Positions 1 to 13,969 of a stretch of DNA of 64,000 nucleotides are shown in pieces. Source of the stretch: Pomacea canaliculata. Its lineage: Eukaryota; Mollusca; Gastropoda; Architaenioglossa; Ampullariidae. Positions within the stretch are counted from its first letter, which is position 1, and each line of letters begins with the position of its first letter. The position numbers and the translations under genes are program-made. The DNA is taken from positions 13,430,486-13,494,485 of the forward strand of contig NC_037598.1 of NCBI RefSeq assembly GCF_003073045.1, read 5' to 3'. Under the pieces are notes generated by a model. It was not told the DNA's origin and made no database searches. It worked only from the letters and a program-made list of their open reading frames with translations.

Positions 1-1081
1 AACATCGAAATGACTCCTCCCTTACAGAAAAATACTTCCTAACTTTGTACCAGAAGAAAAATCGAACCTTAAAAGACTAAGGCTAACAATATAATATTAT
101 AGTGCATACAATATATAATTTCCCCACGTTTCCTTCTGCTTTTGTGATCCGCCTCTATACTTTTTAGAAAGCATTCTGGACGTGTTTTGGAACTCTTTGG
201 AAAAGGAAATCAAATGACACTGACTGACGTCCCCCCACCTCTACTCCTCATCAAAATAAAAAACAACACAGACTTTCACATATTAAAAAACTCCACAAAG
301 CTCTTTAGACATTTTTTTCTCTTTATTATAAATATAAGCACTTCTCCCAGTGCTATAGCCTGTGTTGTGACCCTTCGTTACACGATGCAAGCACGTATAG
401 GAATTCTGTCAATTTCGTGTTTGCCGATGTGTTTAATCTTTTTGCTGATTAAATTCTGCTTTTGTAAACGTCTGCTGCATTTTTAAAAAGAATTTAAAAA
501 TCAAATATTCTGTCGTTCGAGTCCTTGATTCGACCTTTACTAGTCGGGTTTTCGAAAAGGAAAACAAATCGACAGGGAATGACGCCCTGGCATTATTCGC
601 TATATACGGTACATCGTCACCGAAGCAACCTTTTCCATACACAAATCCACAAGCTTTGTGTGCACATTTTCCTATTTCATTATTTACAAAAAAATCATTG
701 ACAAAAATAAAAGATTTTTCTCAATGCTATAGGCTGTGAGTTGACCCTTCGGTAATCGACAGTAGCAAAATATACATATCGGTCGATTCGATCAATCGTG
801 TTTCCCTAATTTTCTTCCCTGTTCCTTCTGCTTTCATGCTACATCTGTTAATTTATAAAGGCAATTTTAAAAATCGTATTTACTGTCGTTCTATCTTGAA
901 TTCGGCGTTTTTCATCGTACTCTAAATGACTAAATATTGTAGTCATTCGTGAGACGATTGCGGCTGAGTAGGTAGGGTGTTGCCGGCATCCGTTGCCCAT
1001 TGCGCGCAATGGACATCGCTCAGCCGAGTAGCGAGAACGAAAACTTTTTGGACTGAGTCAGGGTCGCATCGGGTGGATGAC

Positions 1082-1134
<53 letters not shown>

Positions 1135-4100
1135 GACAGGGACAGAAGGACCAATTGGTCCATCACCTCCAAGCAAAAATCTATACTCATCTTCATCATC
1201 GCTGACTGAAGAGCCTACAAACGTCATCGACTAGTTTCCCGACTGACCACACCCAATTCCACACAGACCTGCAGACCTCTCTGCATCCTTAATTCTTCGC
1301 CGCTCTTTCCTCGCCGGGTTCCAGCGCTTGCTCCCACAGGTATGTGTTCACAGGTATTCCTCCTGTTGTATGTTCAACGCAAATTTGTCGCTCGCCCTCT
1401 CCGACCTGTCAAGGTGCCCCTCCTTTACCCGCCACACGCAAACAATCAAAGCCGCCGACATCCCCCTACACCACCACCACCACCACCACTGGTGTCCGGT
1501 GTCAAGAAGTTAGGAAGGAGGTTAACAGATGTGTCGACATCCTGGCCTGTGCCAGCAGTCCTCCACCCTGTCCTCAGAAACTCCACGATTTCTCGCGAGT
1601 CTCTCAGAGCAACGAAAGCACGTCAGCGAAATGTTGCAAAATGTCTTTGGGTTATTCCTGTTAATATAAAACAGACAACAACCGCTTGTAGTTTCAGAAC
1701 CCAGAAAAGTAGAGCAGAGGAGCATCACTGCAGCTTTCTGTAAGCTTCTCTGTATATGAGACTTTGTCCCCAGTGTGTCCTCCCGCTATTCCCATGTTTG
1801 CTGCACGAAAACAGTCCTTCACGATGACGTGGACTAGAGGACGAGGAGCCGGAGAAACTGCATTTCTCTGAAGTTTGCCAGGGTTGGGCTGACACTCCTG
1901 AGGGGAGGGACGACGGCAAAGATTGCCTGGAACTTGCCAGACCCACCAACATTACTGTACCTTACAACCAGCCACATATGACTATAATTTATATAATTTT
2001 ATGCATATAGAGGATGACAGAGAATGATAGAAATATTGTAGTAAGTGTCGCGTCCACTGCCATGATTATTTGTTATGTACGGTCACTCCCACTATTGAAA
2101 CACGACCTCAGGACTCTCCAGCTCAAATGGTACTCCACTGCATAAAACCCACAGCCATGAGGACAGAATATGTATGGCCTGGACAGCAATCAAGACAGGG
2201 GAAACCACCATAAAACCAATCATGAAAAAAATGCAGACAAAAGAGGAGAAAACACAGTAAAAAAGTTTGGGCAAACCCCGGCCATGGGTGTGATAGTCTT
2301 TTAGGTTTCTTAGAGCAGCTTCATGAGCTAGATTCTATTCATTTCCCAGCATCTACCCTACTCATTTTTTCAACCTATCCTATTTATTTCTCAACAGATA
2401 CAAGTTGTACGAGTTTTTCTCTCCACAAATGCAAGTCCATTTTAGTTTTGGAAGATAATATATTTTCTCTATTTGCAGCGAGCTGAAAGCCCTTTACCAA
2501 AAGAGTGCAACGAAACAAGAATTATGATGATGGGGATGCAACTGTCTTGTAGAGTGTAAGGATACGGGATGCTCAGATTGTTCATTTATAATTTTTAATT
2601 GAGAGTGATGTCCCTTACAGACTTGGAGGCTGGGGTTAGCTCCCAGCTTTTTTTATTTTTGCTTGGATTTGTTGAGCTTTTATCGCCTCTTGTACCCACC
2701 AGCATTTTTTTTTCTGACATCATTGACATTGTGTTTGACTGTTTACACACCTGTGGCCTTTTGTTTTTCCTCAGGTGACATCAACTCTATCATCGCCCTC
2801 TAACGCCATCACAGTTTCTTCATTGTTCCAAGTCGTCCCTAAGATAGAGGACATCAGGGCCACAGTCACGTGCTTCAACATTGTACTGTTGTTTCTATTT
2901 ATGATCATCTGGACATCTGTCTGACGATTTCATCGACGTGTCTGATCATCAATTTATTCTGCTTTAATCCAAAGACTTTCTGCAAATCTGTCTCATGGAC
3001 ATCTTGGTCTATGGAAGGCGACGTAGGAGAAACTCCAAAGACAGAGCCAGAGTCTTGTGTTGTTGTGTTTGTAATGTGTTTTCCAGTCCGTTGGTTGGTA
3101 AGACACACACATACACACATAAACAAACACGCACACACACAACATAATGGGAAGGTGCAAAGCTGTTGCAATGTTGGATGTCATACCAATAAAGCGAGAT
3201 GTCGAGACTGGGCATTCATGTCGATTCCGAAAGAAGTAGAATCTGTTGTGACGATGTTTTTATACCAGAACATTGTTGATATCTCAAATGGGTTTTCTAT
3301 AAACAAACAAAATACAGTTCACAGAAAATGTTACTGTTGATTTTGCAATAATCTTATTTAAAAATGTTCTGATGAAATAAAAGCTTAATCATCACTTCTA
3401 ACATTTTCTCGACGTTAGAAAGATCCGCTATTTTGAAATCGGAAGCGGAAGTGAAAGCTTTTGTTTGTGAGTTTGTTTACGATTGGTGACTGCTATGACA
3501 AGGCAAAGAGGCAACCAATGAGAGACTCGCATCCAGTAAATGAAGGTCCGTGACTTTAACGCTCATTCACACAGTTAACTCCCCTTCCCCTTGTTATCAT
3601 GTGATACAACATGGCGCCGCTGCTGCCTGAGAGCTACAGTGACCTCCCCCTGTGGCCGAGTCATGTCGAGCTCGTACAAACACGCAAACACAACGACATG
3701 TCTCCCTCCCCACCACCACACACACAACTGTCGCCGTGTCCGCAAGGAAAGGTCTAATCTTTGAGTTTTTTCCCCCAGTTTCTGCTCCGCCACCAGCGGA
3801 CAAACCCCGGGCTGTCGCCGCAGTCACCCGGAGGTCACCCGGAGGTCACCCAGTCCTACAACAGCGACGACAAACGTTTCACCAGCAGCGACCGGCAGAA
3901 GTGACACGATGCTTTGCTGGAAGTATAAGAGTGGTACCCAGAGGTGACCAGGCTGGTAGGAGGGTGGGTCCTAACTCAGGAGGTAACCGTGTGTCGGTTA
4001 AAGGTTGTCTAAGCGATGACGTCATATTCCCCTCCTTCATCCCCTTCATCTCCTTTTGGTGGTTGGTGAATACCTAGGTGGTGATGACACGCACAAAATG

Positions 4101-6030
4101 CTTATGATGGCACGAAGTTTATTGTGTCTACAGTAGACTACTTTGAACATAAAAGTTCTCATTTCTAAGAAGGAATCAATGGCGTACACAAGATGGCCAC
4201 CACACTGGGATAGGAGACAGAGATGCTGCTAGACATTGCTTACACAAACAAACACAAAAATAAACCATAAGGAGTTGGGGGGATGGTGATGGTGGCTGGA
4301 GAAGGACTGGGTAGAACCGCTGTTTGACCACAAACATGATACAAGCTCGGGGTTCGACTCCCCCGCGAAGTAAGGGGAGTAATCTGTCCTTGCATCGGAG
4401 ACAAATAGACTCCCTTAGACAATAAGAACTCCGGAACTCCAAGAGATAGGTGTGAACGATCTGAACACAAAAAAGAAAATTATATCAGGGAGTGGAATGA
4501 CACAAAATAGGAGAAAGAAATCTTTTGGATGAGACAAAAAGAAAGACAGAAACAATGACGAAAAAAACAAAGAAAGAAAATAGAACGTGACTAGAGAAAT
4601 CAATTCAGAAAATTATTCTTGCAAAGCAAAGAGAAATTTAATAAATTAACTACACACGAGTCATCTTGACGTGGAACACGTCTCTGAAGTTTTTCTCTGT
4701 TCAACAATAATATCAGGTAACGTGTGAGTGACGTCGACAGGTGGACAAGGTGACGTTCTCTTGGCCACACACACGTCATGGACGTAGACAAACTCCTGAC
4801 TTATTGCTGCCTCCACCTTTATTATTTATTTTAGTCTGTCTCTCATTCACTCCAGCAGATGTTCTGGACATGTCTGTGCCTCTCATACACAGGTGAGTGG
4901 TCAGTCAGATCAAGATAATCCCGTTTGAGAAACACTGTCGGCCTTAATCTGTTTCCGTGTGTTTAGACAATGTTTAAGCAGGGCTTACAGAGGTCTTCAT
5001 CAGTTTAGCTTGAAGAGGTTCAGTCAGACTGATCGTGCCAGAGAGGAAATAGAGGACGATCAACGACACTCATTCTTCATACTATCTACAAAAGAGATTT
5101 CCTTATTCCAAAAAAGGATAGAAAGAAGGACTCGTGAGCGTGATTAGAAAACTTACGACGCGCATGCGCTGTCTTTAACTACTCTCGTTTTTCCGGTTTT
5201 CATTAACACAGTTCGTCCTAGAGTTTTTTGGTTGTTGTTGTTTTGGTAGAGTTTTATTTCAATTTGTATTCCTCTCTATTAAAATGAATAGCTATATCAA
5301 AGCATGTTTCATGAGTCAGTGTTTTCGGTATTAAGGAATGTCATGCTTCCATAGAGAACAGAAGCTCAGCAACAGTCAAAACCTTCTCACACATCAGACG
5401 AGGAGTTTAACGACGACTGTTTTTGCCTCATCGCACGTGGCTGCACTTGGAGTTTTAATGATCTTATACTCCAACAAACACAGAGTCAATGACTGTAAAA
5501 TGAAAGCAAAAGACAGGAAAGTTTATTGCCACTAGCCGAGGTAAACAAGCACATGAGATGGTGGCTACACTTTCAACTGACCGCCGACTGATGAAGAATA
5601 TCTCTTAGCTTCAAGTCCTCGTGGTACCTCCTCAATAACAACATTTTAGTAAATAAACATATTTTCTTGACTTCAATTATCATCGTCAAAATCTCTTTCT
5701 TTCTCTACGATTTGTATCCCCTGTGCCCTCCTCCCCCACTCTCTCAGAATCGCGGCCGGCGCCATCGCTCCCCTTGACTGTTATTACCCAAACCTCCCTT
5801 GTCTCCGTCCATCAGTCCCAGCTTTTGTGTAGAATCGACACTCTTGCACACACACGTGCACGCACACACACACATCTCCAATGCTCTGGGACTGTACAAC
5901 CGCATCGTGTAAAGCAGGCTGAGTCCTCCCATCCTCCCATCCTCCCATCCTCTGTCCGCCCATCGTCTCGCACACTTGGCGCCTCACTCGTCCATTTACA
6001 TAATAGAAGGATGGAGTGGGCGTCACGAGC
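1..6030. other. No supported gene
   Basis: No open frame here combines protein-like composition with splice signals. The longer frames arise from the (ATG)n tract near 1.1 kb, from CA/TG-rich DNA near 3.1 and 5.85 kb, or from GC-rich DNA at 3.6-4.0 kb. A match to the Pol III B-box consensus GGTTCGACTCC lies near 4353-4363, but I could not pair it with a convincing A box or a tRNA fold, so I do not call a tRNA or SINE. Confidence 0.5.
1077..1133. repeat. (GAT)n trinucleotide microsatellite
   Basis: About 18 uninterrupted GAT units. Read on either strand it gives poly-Asp or poly-Ser frames, which are artefacts of the repeat and not evidence of a gene. Confidence 0.9.
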
Positions 6031-6038
6031 GACAAAGG

Positions 6039-6145
6039 TATAAAGCGACCAACTCACCAAACACAAGCATAGGCCACCCGACATCTCCAGGCCACCCCAT
6101 ACCTCTCGGGTTGTGTATGTCCTCGTACAATCGAAGGAAAGAAGT
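6039..6145 (+). promoter_or_regulatory. Candidate TATA promoter and 5' noncoding exon of the secreted-protein gene at 9.6 kb
   Basis: A clean TATAAA at 6039-6044 sits in GC-richer DNA. It is followed by about 100 bases without an ATG that end at a good donor (GTAAGT begins at 6146). The next plausible acceptor leading into coding sequence is the TTTGCAG just before 9621, where the exon begins exactly at an ATG. That arrangement needs an upstream noncoding exon, and this segment fits. The link across 3.5 kb is inference; no cDNA supports it. Confidence 0.35.
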
Positions 6146-9100
6146 GTAAGTTGCTTTTATTTCTTTATGAATGTTGGTGCTAGTAAACAATTGATTGATT
6201 ATTTGTTTCTATGCCTGCTAGTACTCAGCTTTAGTAAATAAACAGTTACAGTTGCCTTATGTCACATTCCATAAATACACAAGAAAGAAAATAAGAATAA
6301 ACTGTCTTCAGTATTTATAAATGAAAATTTTGAAACAATCAACGATGATTGCAAGCAATTTCCAATAAACAATTTTGTTAAAAGATTAGACAGGTAAGTA
6401 TAAAAAAGAATAAATAAAATATAAAGAATACATTAAGCTCTGTAAAGTAAGGAGGAAGGTAGATTATAGTTTTTGAAGAGGAACTTAGTGACAACCTTTG
6501 GCAAAGACCCTCCCATCCCCACCCAGTCCTGGATAGAGATGTCATTTGTATGCTCGTAGCTTTGGTTTGTTAAATATCTGAATCTTCACAACTTTCATTG
6601 AATTCCACATCTCGGCAAATTAATGTCCTGCTGACAAGAACTGCTAGCTAGGTCCGGGTATTGGTTGATTGCAACTCAGCAACCGACACAGGATTTTACA
6701 TCACGAAAACGACTATATAAATATATATATATATATCTGAATATGTATAGAGATTGTATTTATCTGTGGAATTGGAATAGATGATATCTTTCCTCATCCT
6801 TACAATATAATTTTAATATACTTTTCTTGACCTATAAATGCAAATGTACTTATTCACTTAGTTTGTTGCTGAAATAGAAATAGATGTTTACTTATCCATC
6901 CCTCGATGCAGAAATAATAATAAAAAAGAAATTATCGATGTCTTGAAGAGCAAGACTAATTATTCTTATTTATGTCTTAACATTTCAAAACATGATTAAG
7001 TATTCAAGTATCGACAGTGTTGCCGATCCATGTATCGACTTATCAAAACAAGATTACTTGTGTAGCTCCAGACAATTAAAGAGAAATCAAATATCAATGG
7101 TTCGATGTCAAAGCACGATTTTACTTATCCAAACAATCCATATGTAGACGATTAATTAAACAAGATCAATTATCCATGTATCGGCATAAAAACACGATTA
7201 ACTTATTCGCGTCTGAAAGTATTAAAACAGAAAAGAGCATCTTCACAGTTTGGTGGAAGGGAGGGAGAGCAGACTGCGCCCTTTGCCTCCGGGTTTTGAC
7301 ATTTGGCAGCGAAGCACGACTGTTTGCTGCGGTACTGCTCGGCGACCAATTAAGCCCGGACTACCTGTGGTTTGCACCTTTTGTCCATTTCTCTCACTTC
7401 CTCCCCGTCGACAGTTCCATGACCTTTTCTGTATCAGCTTTCAATTAGTGCCTCTGTGCTGACACCCGGGGTATTTGCGCGCTAGGTCCGAAGGGAAGAT
7501 CAGATCACCTGCGAGGAGATTAGGCCCTCCGAGTGAAGTTTAAAGAGTTACTTTGTGACAGCTTCTACATGTTCTGTATATCTGACTATACTTACATAGC
7601 AAGCAAGTATCCAGACTATTAGACATCGGACACCTGCCGGGGAGTGGGGGATACCTCCAGGAGCAGGAGTTATGAAGCGATAGGAAGTCGTTTCCGAAGG
7701 TAAATCAGACCCCGAGGATATTACTATGTTTCTTTACCCTAGGGTATCTTTGTCATCTCTTTACAACTAAGCTCCAGGGGTAAAACAGCATCTGAAGGAT
7801 CTGAACACCATTCTATAACTGCAGAAAAGAGGCTTATCCTTGAGTTTCTCATTTTGCCCCTGGGCAACAGTTTACCTTCACTTCATGAGTACAGCCCCAG
7901 TGTAAGCACAGTCTTAGCATCCAGCCTGCTGCTGTGTTCTACATCTGCTGTTTGTGTGTTGTGGCCCCGTAATGAAAACTATTCAGGGAACACCTGTCAG
8001 GTGTTTGACATCTCGTGAACACACTGCGATCACTGCCTTTTCGTCAAGCATCGTGTGTGAAGAACTTTATCATCTGCTTCATTATCTGACAGCAGTCTAT
8101 CGCTCTCAACCAGGAAGTCATCGGTCTGATTGCCAATGTCCAGCGAATGGTCACGTGATGTGATGCACGTGATTGCCAAGAACTTTGTCCTTACAAACGT
8201 GACATGGAAACTGGGGTTAGTGGGGGAAATATGTCTCGCGTACAGTTGTGTCTATTTATAACATTACCTATTTCTTTTCCCCAGCTTTATTCTTCAGATA
8301 CAACCTTTTCATCATAGTACCTTTTGTCGTAATCGTCGTCATCATCATCATGCTTCTCCTATCATCCTTCACTCAATTTTCTCTCTTTTTGTCAACAAAT
8401 TTCATCCCCATATCCTTGAGGCACATTGAAGTATAAGCAGTGGAAGGGTTAACAAATGACAGACGTGAATAGAGAGGAAGGAGGAGATGTCAACATCTGT
8501 AATGAGTGTTGAACCTTTGCTGGAGGAGATGGGCGAGGAGCTCAGGGAGTTGAGTCAAAGCCTTTTCTTTGCCCGGCGGCTTGCGAAGGTCCCTCCCACC
8601 GACCAAATGTTTCTCCTAACGAAGTTGACTCCTTGGACGACTCCCGGAACCTGACGGAGGGAGCGCCATGGTTCTCAAAGATCCTCCTTCATTATGCACT
8701 AGAGGAATAGGCCGATGAACCTCTGCCGGCGACAGAGCAGGCATGCAAATGTTGTTTCGTTAATACACTTCTCGGCTAGCGAACCCTCCCTACCGAGGCT
8801 TCTGAGAGTGAAAATAATTAACCTATTCACTGCTGGGTTTATATTCCCATTTATTCAGCACCTCATCCTCCTATAGCTTCGACTGTAGACAGTACGGGGA
8901 CCTCTAGAGTATCAACCACCCTCCAAGGTATGTGTCCATTTCCAGTTATTTGACCCTCACAACAATTCAGGATCATGGCTAAGTCTGGGGTCAGGTTACC
9001 TCTGCATCGTAGCTACGGCCTCAGGTTGATAATAAACTGAAACCGTTCCCTGATTATCACATGGAGTCACGATAGTTTCATCGTCATCATCATCAACTGG

Positions 9101-9620
9101 GAGCTTTTGTAGCGAAAACATTCACCGTCCTTTACAAATAAATACACACAGACACAAACCCTGTGGCTCTTTCGGTGTAGTAGTTTACTGGCATTTTAAC
9201 GGACAGATGTTTATTTAGACAAAATACTTTTGGTCCACGGTGTTTCAAAAGTTTGTTTGCAGTGCTAGAGAAAATTGATACCATTCACTTTCACTATCAA
9301 ACACGTAGTTCTGGTATAATGGTATAATTTTATAATTTTATAATTCGTCATATACGTATTTCTTGTGTGAAAGTCTGTGAAGGTAACATATTGAGACAAT
9401 AAACGGATTACAAATAGACAACAAAAGAGCTAGGGTTACTAGTCACCCTCAGGCATGGACTTCTGAAAACAATTAAAAGCATAAACAATATTCATACAAG
9501 TTTTTCTTACATAAAGACTAAGGTTTCTGTGGCACTGTGGCACTGTGCTGAAACGAAGAGAAACCACAGCAACATCGACATAACAAAATACCAGGAAAAA
9601 CATCTTGTTTTTGTTTGCAG
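6146..9620. other. AT-rich stretch, probable first intron or intergenic DNA
   Basis: No gene is supported. The stretch is AT-rich between 6.2 and 7.2 kb, with a short (TA)n run near 6720-6736. The open frames here are short and do not look like protein. If the 6.04 kb promoter is right, this is intron 1 of the gene starting at 9621. Confidence 0.4.
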
Positions 9621-12489
9621 ATGATTTGTTGGCAAGCATTTTCCACCTTGGCCTTGCTCCTGCTGCTGCGGCTGGGGGCTGATGCCCAGGACAAGCTGCC
9701 CCCACCCAGGTACAGACAGAGAGACGATGACATAGCGGAGCTCCGCAAGTTTGTCAACCCCAGTGAGCATTTGTACCTTAGGGCTTGTTGTGATTGTTCT
9801 TGTTGTTGTTTACTTCGTTATCTTTTGTCAGCTTGGCGCTGCTGAAGGTGTTGTAAGCAAGATGCTGGAGGTGTTGTTAGATGGTGGGAGTAGTAAGATG
9901 TGTTGTAAAGATGCTGAATGTGTTGTAGGATGCTGATGGTGTTGTAAGGGGAGGTATGCAGTGGAGGTGTTGTGGTAGGATGATGATGTGCAGTAAGGGT
10001 GCAACACAACATGTCTGTCTTCAGGTTGTATCTGGGTGGAGCTGCCAGACAACAAGAAGTATGCTCAGTTGGTGGCCTTCTTCCCCACGGGTCACGTGCA
10101 GCTGTGGGAGACGACGATGAACATGAACTGCCCACCCGAACAGGGTGGAGTAACGCGCGCTGTGGCTGTGTGGACATTGGCAAGACCTACACTGTTTCCT
10201 CCCGGCTCGAGCGGTGAGTGGGTGTGTGGGTGGGTGGGTGACTGGGGTCGGTAAAGGACAGCTCCAACTGGCATGTAAACATTTCATGTTTTTTTTAAAA
10301 AAAATATAATGTCAGAGTGTTTTAGTAAATACACAAGCGATGCCTCTCAATCGGTTAATGTTGACAGACTTAAAAAAACAACAACAACACTGCCGATATA
10401 AATGCAACCTACACGAAAAGAAAAAGTAAGAAACGATGGGAATGATGAATAAAAATGTTTATTTGGCAGCTCTTCATCCCTGCAACTACCTCGCTAACCT
10501 ACAGTACGACGCCGATTGTGGGTAACTACACCAACAATGTTGGCTTCGTCTCCGATGGACCCGGCGATGCCAGAGCCGACCTCGGAGGCTTGACCATCAA
10601 GGACAGTAACTCTGACAAAGGCTACGCGCTGCGGCTGGACGGCTCGCCCCTTGGCTTCCAGAAGTTCGCCAGCAACGACCTGCAAGGTAGAGATGCTAGC
10701 AAAGTTTGCAACGATTTTACCATTCAGCCAGAGGAGGCTTTGTGTGTGTGTGTGTGTTGCACTCAACATGTCTCGCAATCATGCAAGATAGTCGAGACTC
10801 AAAGTTGCAATTTACTCAGATTATGTCCCTTAGAGCATATATGCTGCCTCACGCTCACAAATGTGAGTGCAAAAGTAAAAGGAAAGTTGAAAACGACAGA
10901 TCACCTAGCCTGCTGATTACCTTCCATCTGAGAGAATTTTTTCTTATCATTTTTTGTCTGCAGGCAACTGGCGGGGGGTCATCAAGGTGAGACCGGACTC
11001 TCGTTCTCCCATGACCTTGTTGTCAGACGACTGCACGGAGGTGAAGAAGTCGGACACCCTGAAAGACGACGGAAGGACAAGTGGAAGCCCTCCATCACCA
11101 TGATCCTGGGCTCCAACCTGGACATCACGGCGCTCCGCTTCACCAACGAGACAAACAAGCTGTCCTGTCCCATCAAGTCTGTGAGTAGAGCAGACAGTCA
11201 TGTCTAGCAGAACGACAATAGTGTTGTCTCGCTGTAAGAACATAGAAGGACAAAATTATTTCTGCATTTGATTGGATTTTTAGAAATATTGTTTCCTGAA
11301 AATTCAGCCACCTGCACCCCTCTTCATTTTTTTTTTTGCATGTGCTCGCGTGCGTGTGTGTGTGTGTGCATGTGCGTCTGTCTGTCTGTTTGTCTGCTTG
11401 TTCTCAGACTGGACGTGGCTGGAACGAGATTAAAATGGAGAGTGTCAATCAGCAAGTCACCATCACACTCGGATGGCGAAAATTGCGCCAGCGTCAAACC
11501 AGGAAGTAAGTGGCATTATCTCACCTTCTTATCTTCTGCTTGATATTGCTTTTCTTTTTGAAGCAAGTTTTATGGAAAATGAAAGCTTCCCCTGCTTCCA
11601 AGAGAAAAAGATGACAAACCAACGTGCAAGGGATGGAATTGTTGCAGTTCATTTCTTAATCTTCAGATAGACAAAACAAGAATTGTTATGGGATTACTTC
11701 TGGACAAGAACGACTCACGTTTTGAGAACTAGTTGTGCTAGTGATGTGTGCATATAGGTTCACGGGTAATAATGTGGTATCAATATCATTTTTCTTTCAA
11801 ACGATCATGTTTAATTAAGTCATGACAAAGTCTAAAGTAATCTAGTCAAGATCTCTAGTAATAATTGTTGTACCACGTTTATAAAGCTAATTTCCCAAAA
11901 ATTATTTTCTGTAACTTACTTAAGGACTGATATCAATAAGTTTGTCCCCAAATATCTTCTAATAATGACCTGACACATGTACAGCCATACCCTGTCCTCA
12001 GACATCTAAAACTCAGATTATCCAGGTAATGTATAATCTGTCCCAAGACATTTTCTAATAATTACAAACATGTTTAATCTTGACCACAGATCCCCTTCAG
12101 AGGACGGAGTGCCGCCTGTATCTGGGAGGCAGACCCGGTGATTCGACTCAGAAATTCAGTGGCCGCCGTGGAATATGTGAGTTTCTTCTCTTTTTGATAG
12201 ATGTTGTATTCGTTCTGTCTTCTCCACAACACCTGATACAGAAAACATCGCTTACCACCGAATATTGTTTGTAGCTTTTTTAAGGAACAAGACTTTCTCT
12301 TTTTTCTAATTAAAAAAAAATACATGTATGTTTCAGTTCCGATTCCTCAAGAATCCAGAAACCTGGCGAACAGTGAATCCTTCTTTATACGTCATACCCG
12401 ACATCGACCTTTCACCCTTCGCCCTCTGCATAATTGTGATGTTGCCAAAGGATAAAGACAACACAGCTTTAGTGATTAATTGCCCTTAG
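9621..12489 (+). CDS. Secreted protein of unknown family, six coding exons
   Basis: I do not recognise the family. The first coding exon (9621-9762) opens with a clear signal peptide, MICWQAFSTLALLLLLRLG, then a charged segment. The following exons are 10025-10213, 10470-10686, 10964-11180, 11408-11505, 12090-12176 and 12337-12489, all with canonical GT-AG borders. Exon 1 joins exon 2 in phase. Exon 3 joins exon 4 in phase (Asn-Trp after the junction). The 12090 exon joins the last exon in phase, and the gene ends at TAG 12487-12489 after Asn-Cys-Pro. Three places do not agree in frame: the exon 2/3 join, the middle of exon 4 near 11080, and the join into the 12090 exon. The gene is therefore either decaying or carries assembly indels. 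A diverged tandem paralogue lies at 21.8-25.2 kb, and matching exons between the two support this model. The mature protein would be around 300 residues with few cysteines. Confidence 0.6.
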
Positions 12490-13400
12490 CTCGGAGTCGT
12501 CTCTCATTGCCGTTACGTTAGCTCCCTTTGCGATTGTATGCGGCAGAAGTTATCGCCCGCTTTGCCATGACATGTCAAGGCATGAACAAGGAGACAAGTG
12601 GAACACATCCTACAACTGAATGTGCAACATGGCGACCAACGAAATTCAAATGTCTCTACTGACGATATCAACTCTCGAATGTGAAACTGTAAAAGAATGT
12701 ATAAAAATATTTTTGTCATACTCAGCTTTTCCATCCGTCGTGTTTCTCTTTATTCTCTTCATCTTTTATCTATAGAATGCTGCTCTGCCTTTCGGTCTGC
12801 TCGGTCTATGAACTTCCCCCTGTTCTTCTTGAATCTTGAATATTTTATTATTCCGGTGGGTGTATGCTGGTCAATAAAAAATAACATTGTCGATGCTAAA
12901 ATTTACAGTTTTGTCTTTGTGTTATCTCTATGCGCGTGTGCTTTTTGTGACTAATACGGATAATAATGAGCATTCATAAAATATAACCATATAATTTAAG
13001 CTCATAAATATAATTATAATGATGTCATCTATATTTTGTGACACCGTTTTGCCTATCATATTATGTATTACATCTAAATGAAGGAAATTAACATTTTATA
13101 TACCAATAGGGAACATCTATATATTCATTACAAATAATGCTTACAAGACACAGTTATGCTAATATGTATTGAAAGATATACAAATAAAATATACAAAATA
13201 TACATACTATAAGCACTAAGATGGCTGCCAAACAAACTAGACGAACTACAGAAGTCCAGGATAATCGTAGCAAATGAAATATTTAGGTAACTGCAATTCC
13301 CGAATTATCTAAAAGAACACCAATACATTTAATCTGAACGCGCAAAAATCATAAAAAGTCATTTATTTATTTATTCGCAGCATCTCAAAATATTGCGACT
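12490..13400 (+). other. 3' untranslated region candidate, then AT-rich intergenic DNA
   Basis: Downstream of the TAG at 12487-12489 an AATAAA occurs at about 12873-12878 and is a plausible polyadenylation signal for the secreted-protein gene. Beyond it the DNA is AT-rich with no coding signal. Confidence 0.35.
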
Positions 13401-13549
13401 GTCGCCGTTTCCCTGTTCTACAACCACGTGCTAGCTTGGGCTGTTGACAGTTTGTGGGAGGGTAGTCAGGAAACTTGAGGAGAAGAAGTTTACTTTTGAA
13501 TTTGCGTACTTGTAACTTTTCTTGATTGTCTTTGTTGTTCTATGTTTTC

Positions 13550-13965
13550 TGTATGAGATCCAGAGCAGCCTCCTCGGGCACTTGCTCTCAAACGCCTGGA
13601 TTCTCCTTTCCGTGTGGCATCCGTAGAGCAGGATGAGCACTACCAGGGGTTTGTACAGCTTGTACAGGGTAGTGAACCTTGTGGCTATGCCAGATCCCAT
13701 GTACCTTAGTGATCACCGTTGTTGATGTTGAAATCCTGATGTGGATATCTGATGTGAGTTGCCTTGGAGAGGGTGGCCCCCAAGTACTTGAAGCTGCTGA
13801 CCTCTTGCACCTGTCAACCATTCCTGTATATCTGTGCCGCTGCCATGATAGGATTGGACTGGAGGGACGGGGAGTGGCGTAGGCGGACCTGGTCGAGGGG
13901 GAAATGGGCAAACGGCCTCCTCAAAAAACGGTATTGAGGAGACAAGAATATTGAACATCGTTCAC
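13550..13965 (-). mobile_element. LINE fragment: reverse transcriptase C-terminal region
   Basis: Read on the minus strand, two neighbouring frames give the segments normally found after the catalytic part of LINE reverse transcriptases. These are a VSSFKYLGATLSK-like box near 13785, then KLYKPLVVLILLYGC and ERRIQAFESKCPRRLLWIS-like boxes at about 13690-13560. The segment is short and frame-broken, and carries neither endonuclease nor the catalytic Asp-Asp box. It looks like a dead 5'-truncated copy. The boxes resemble RTE-like endonuclease-reverse transcriptase elements; clade assignment is tentative. Confidence 0.7.
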
Positions 13966-13969
13966 TGTC

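Noticed and set aside
943-1234. Poly-Asp and poly-Ser open frames on both strands
   Set aside because: They are translations of the (GAT)n microsatellite; no start context, splice signals or flanking protein-like sequence support a gene.
3652-4077. 141-codon open frame with proline- and arginine-rich product
   Set aside because: GC-rich low-complexity DNA, no recognisable domain, no splice partners and no related copy in the window.
4240-4400. Possible tRNA or tRNA-derived SINE because of a B-box match
   Set aside because: Only the B box fits; no credible A box at the right distance and no cloverleaf arms by eye.
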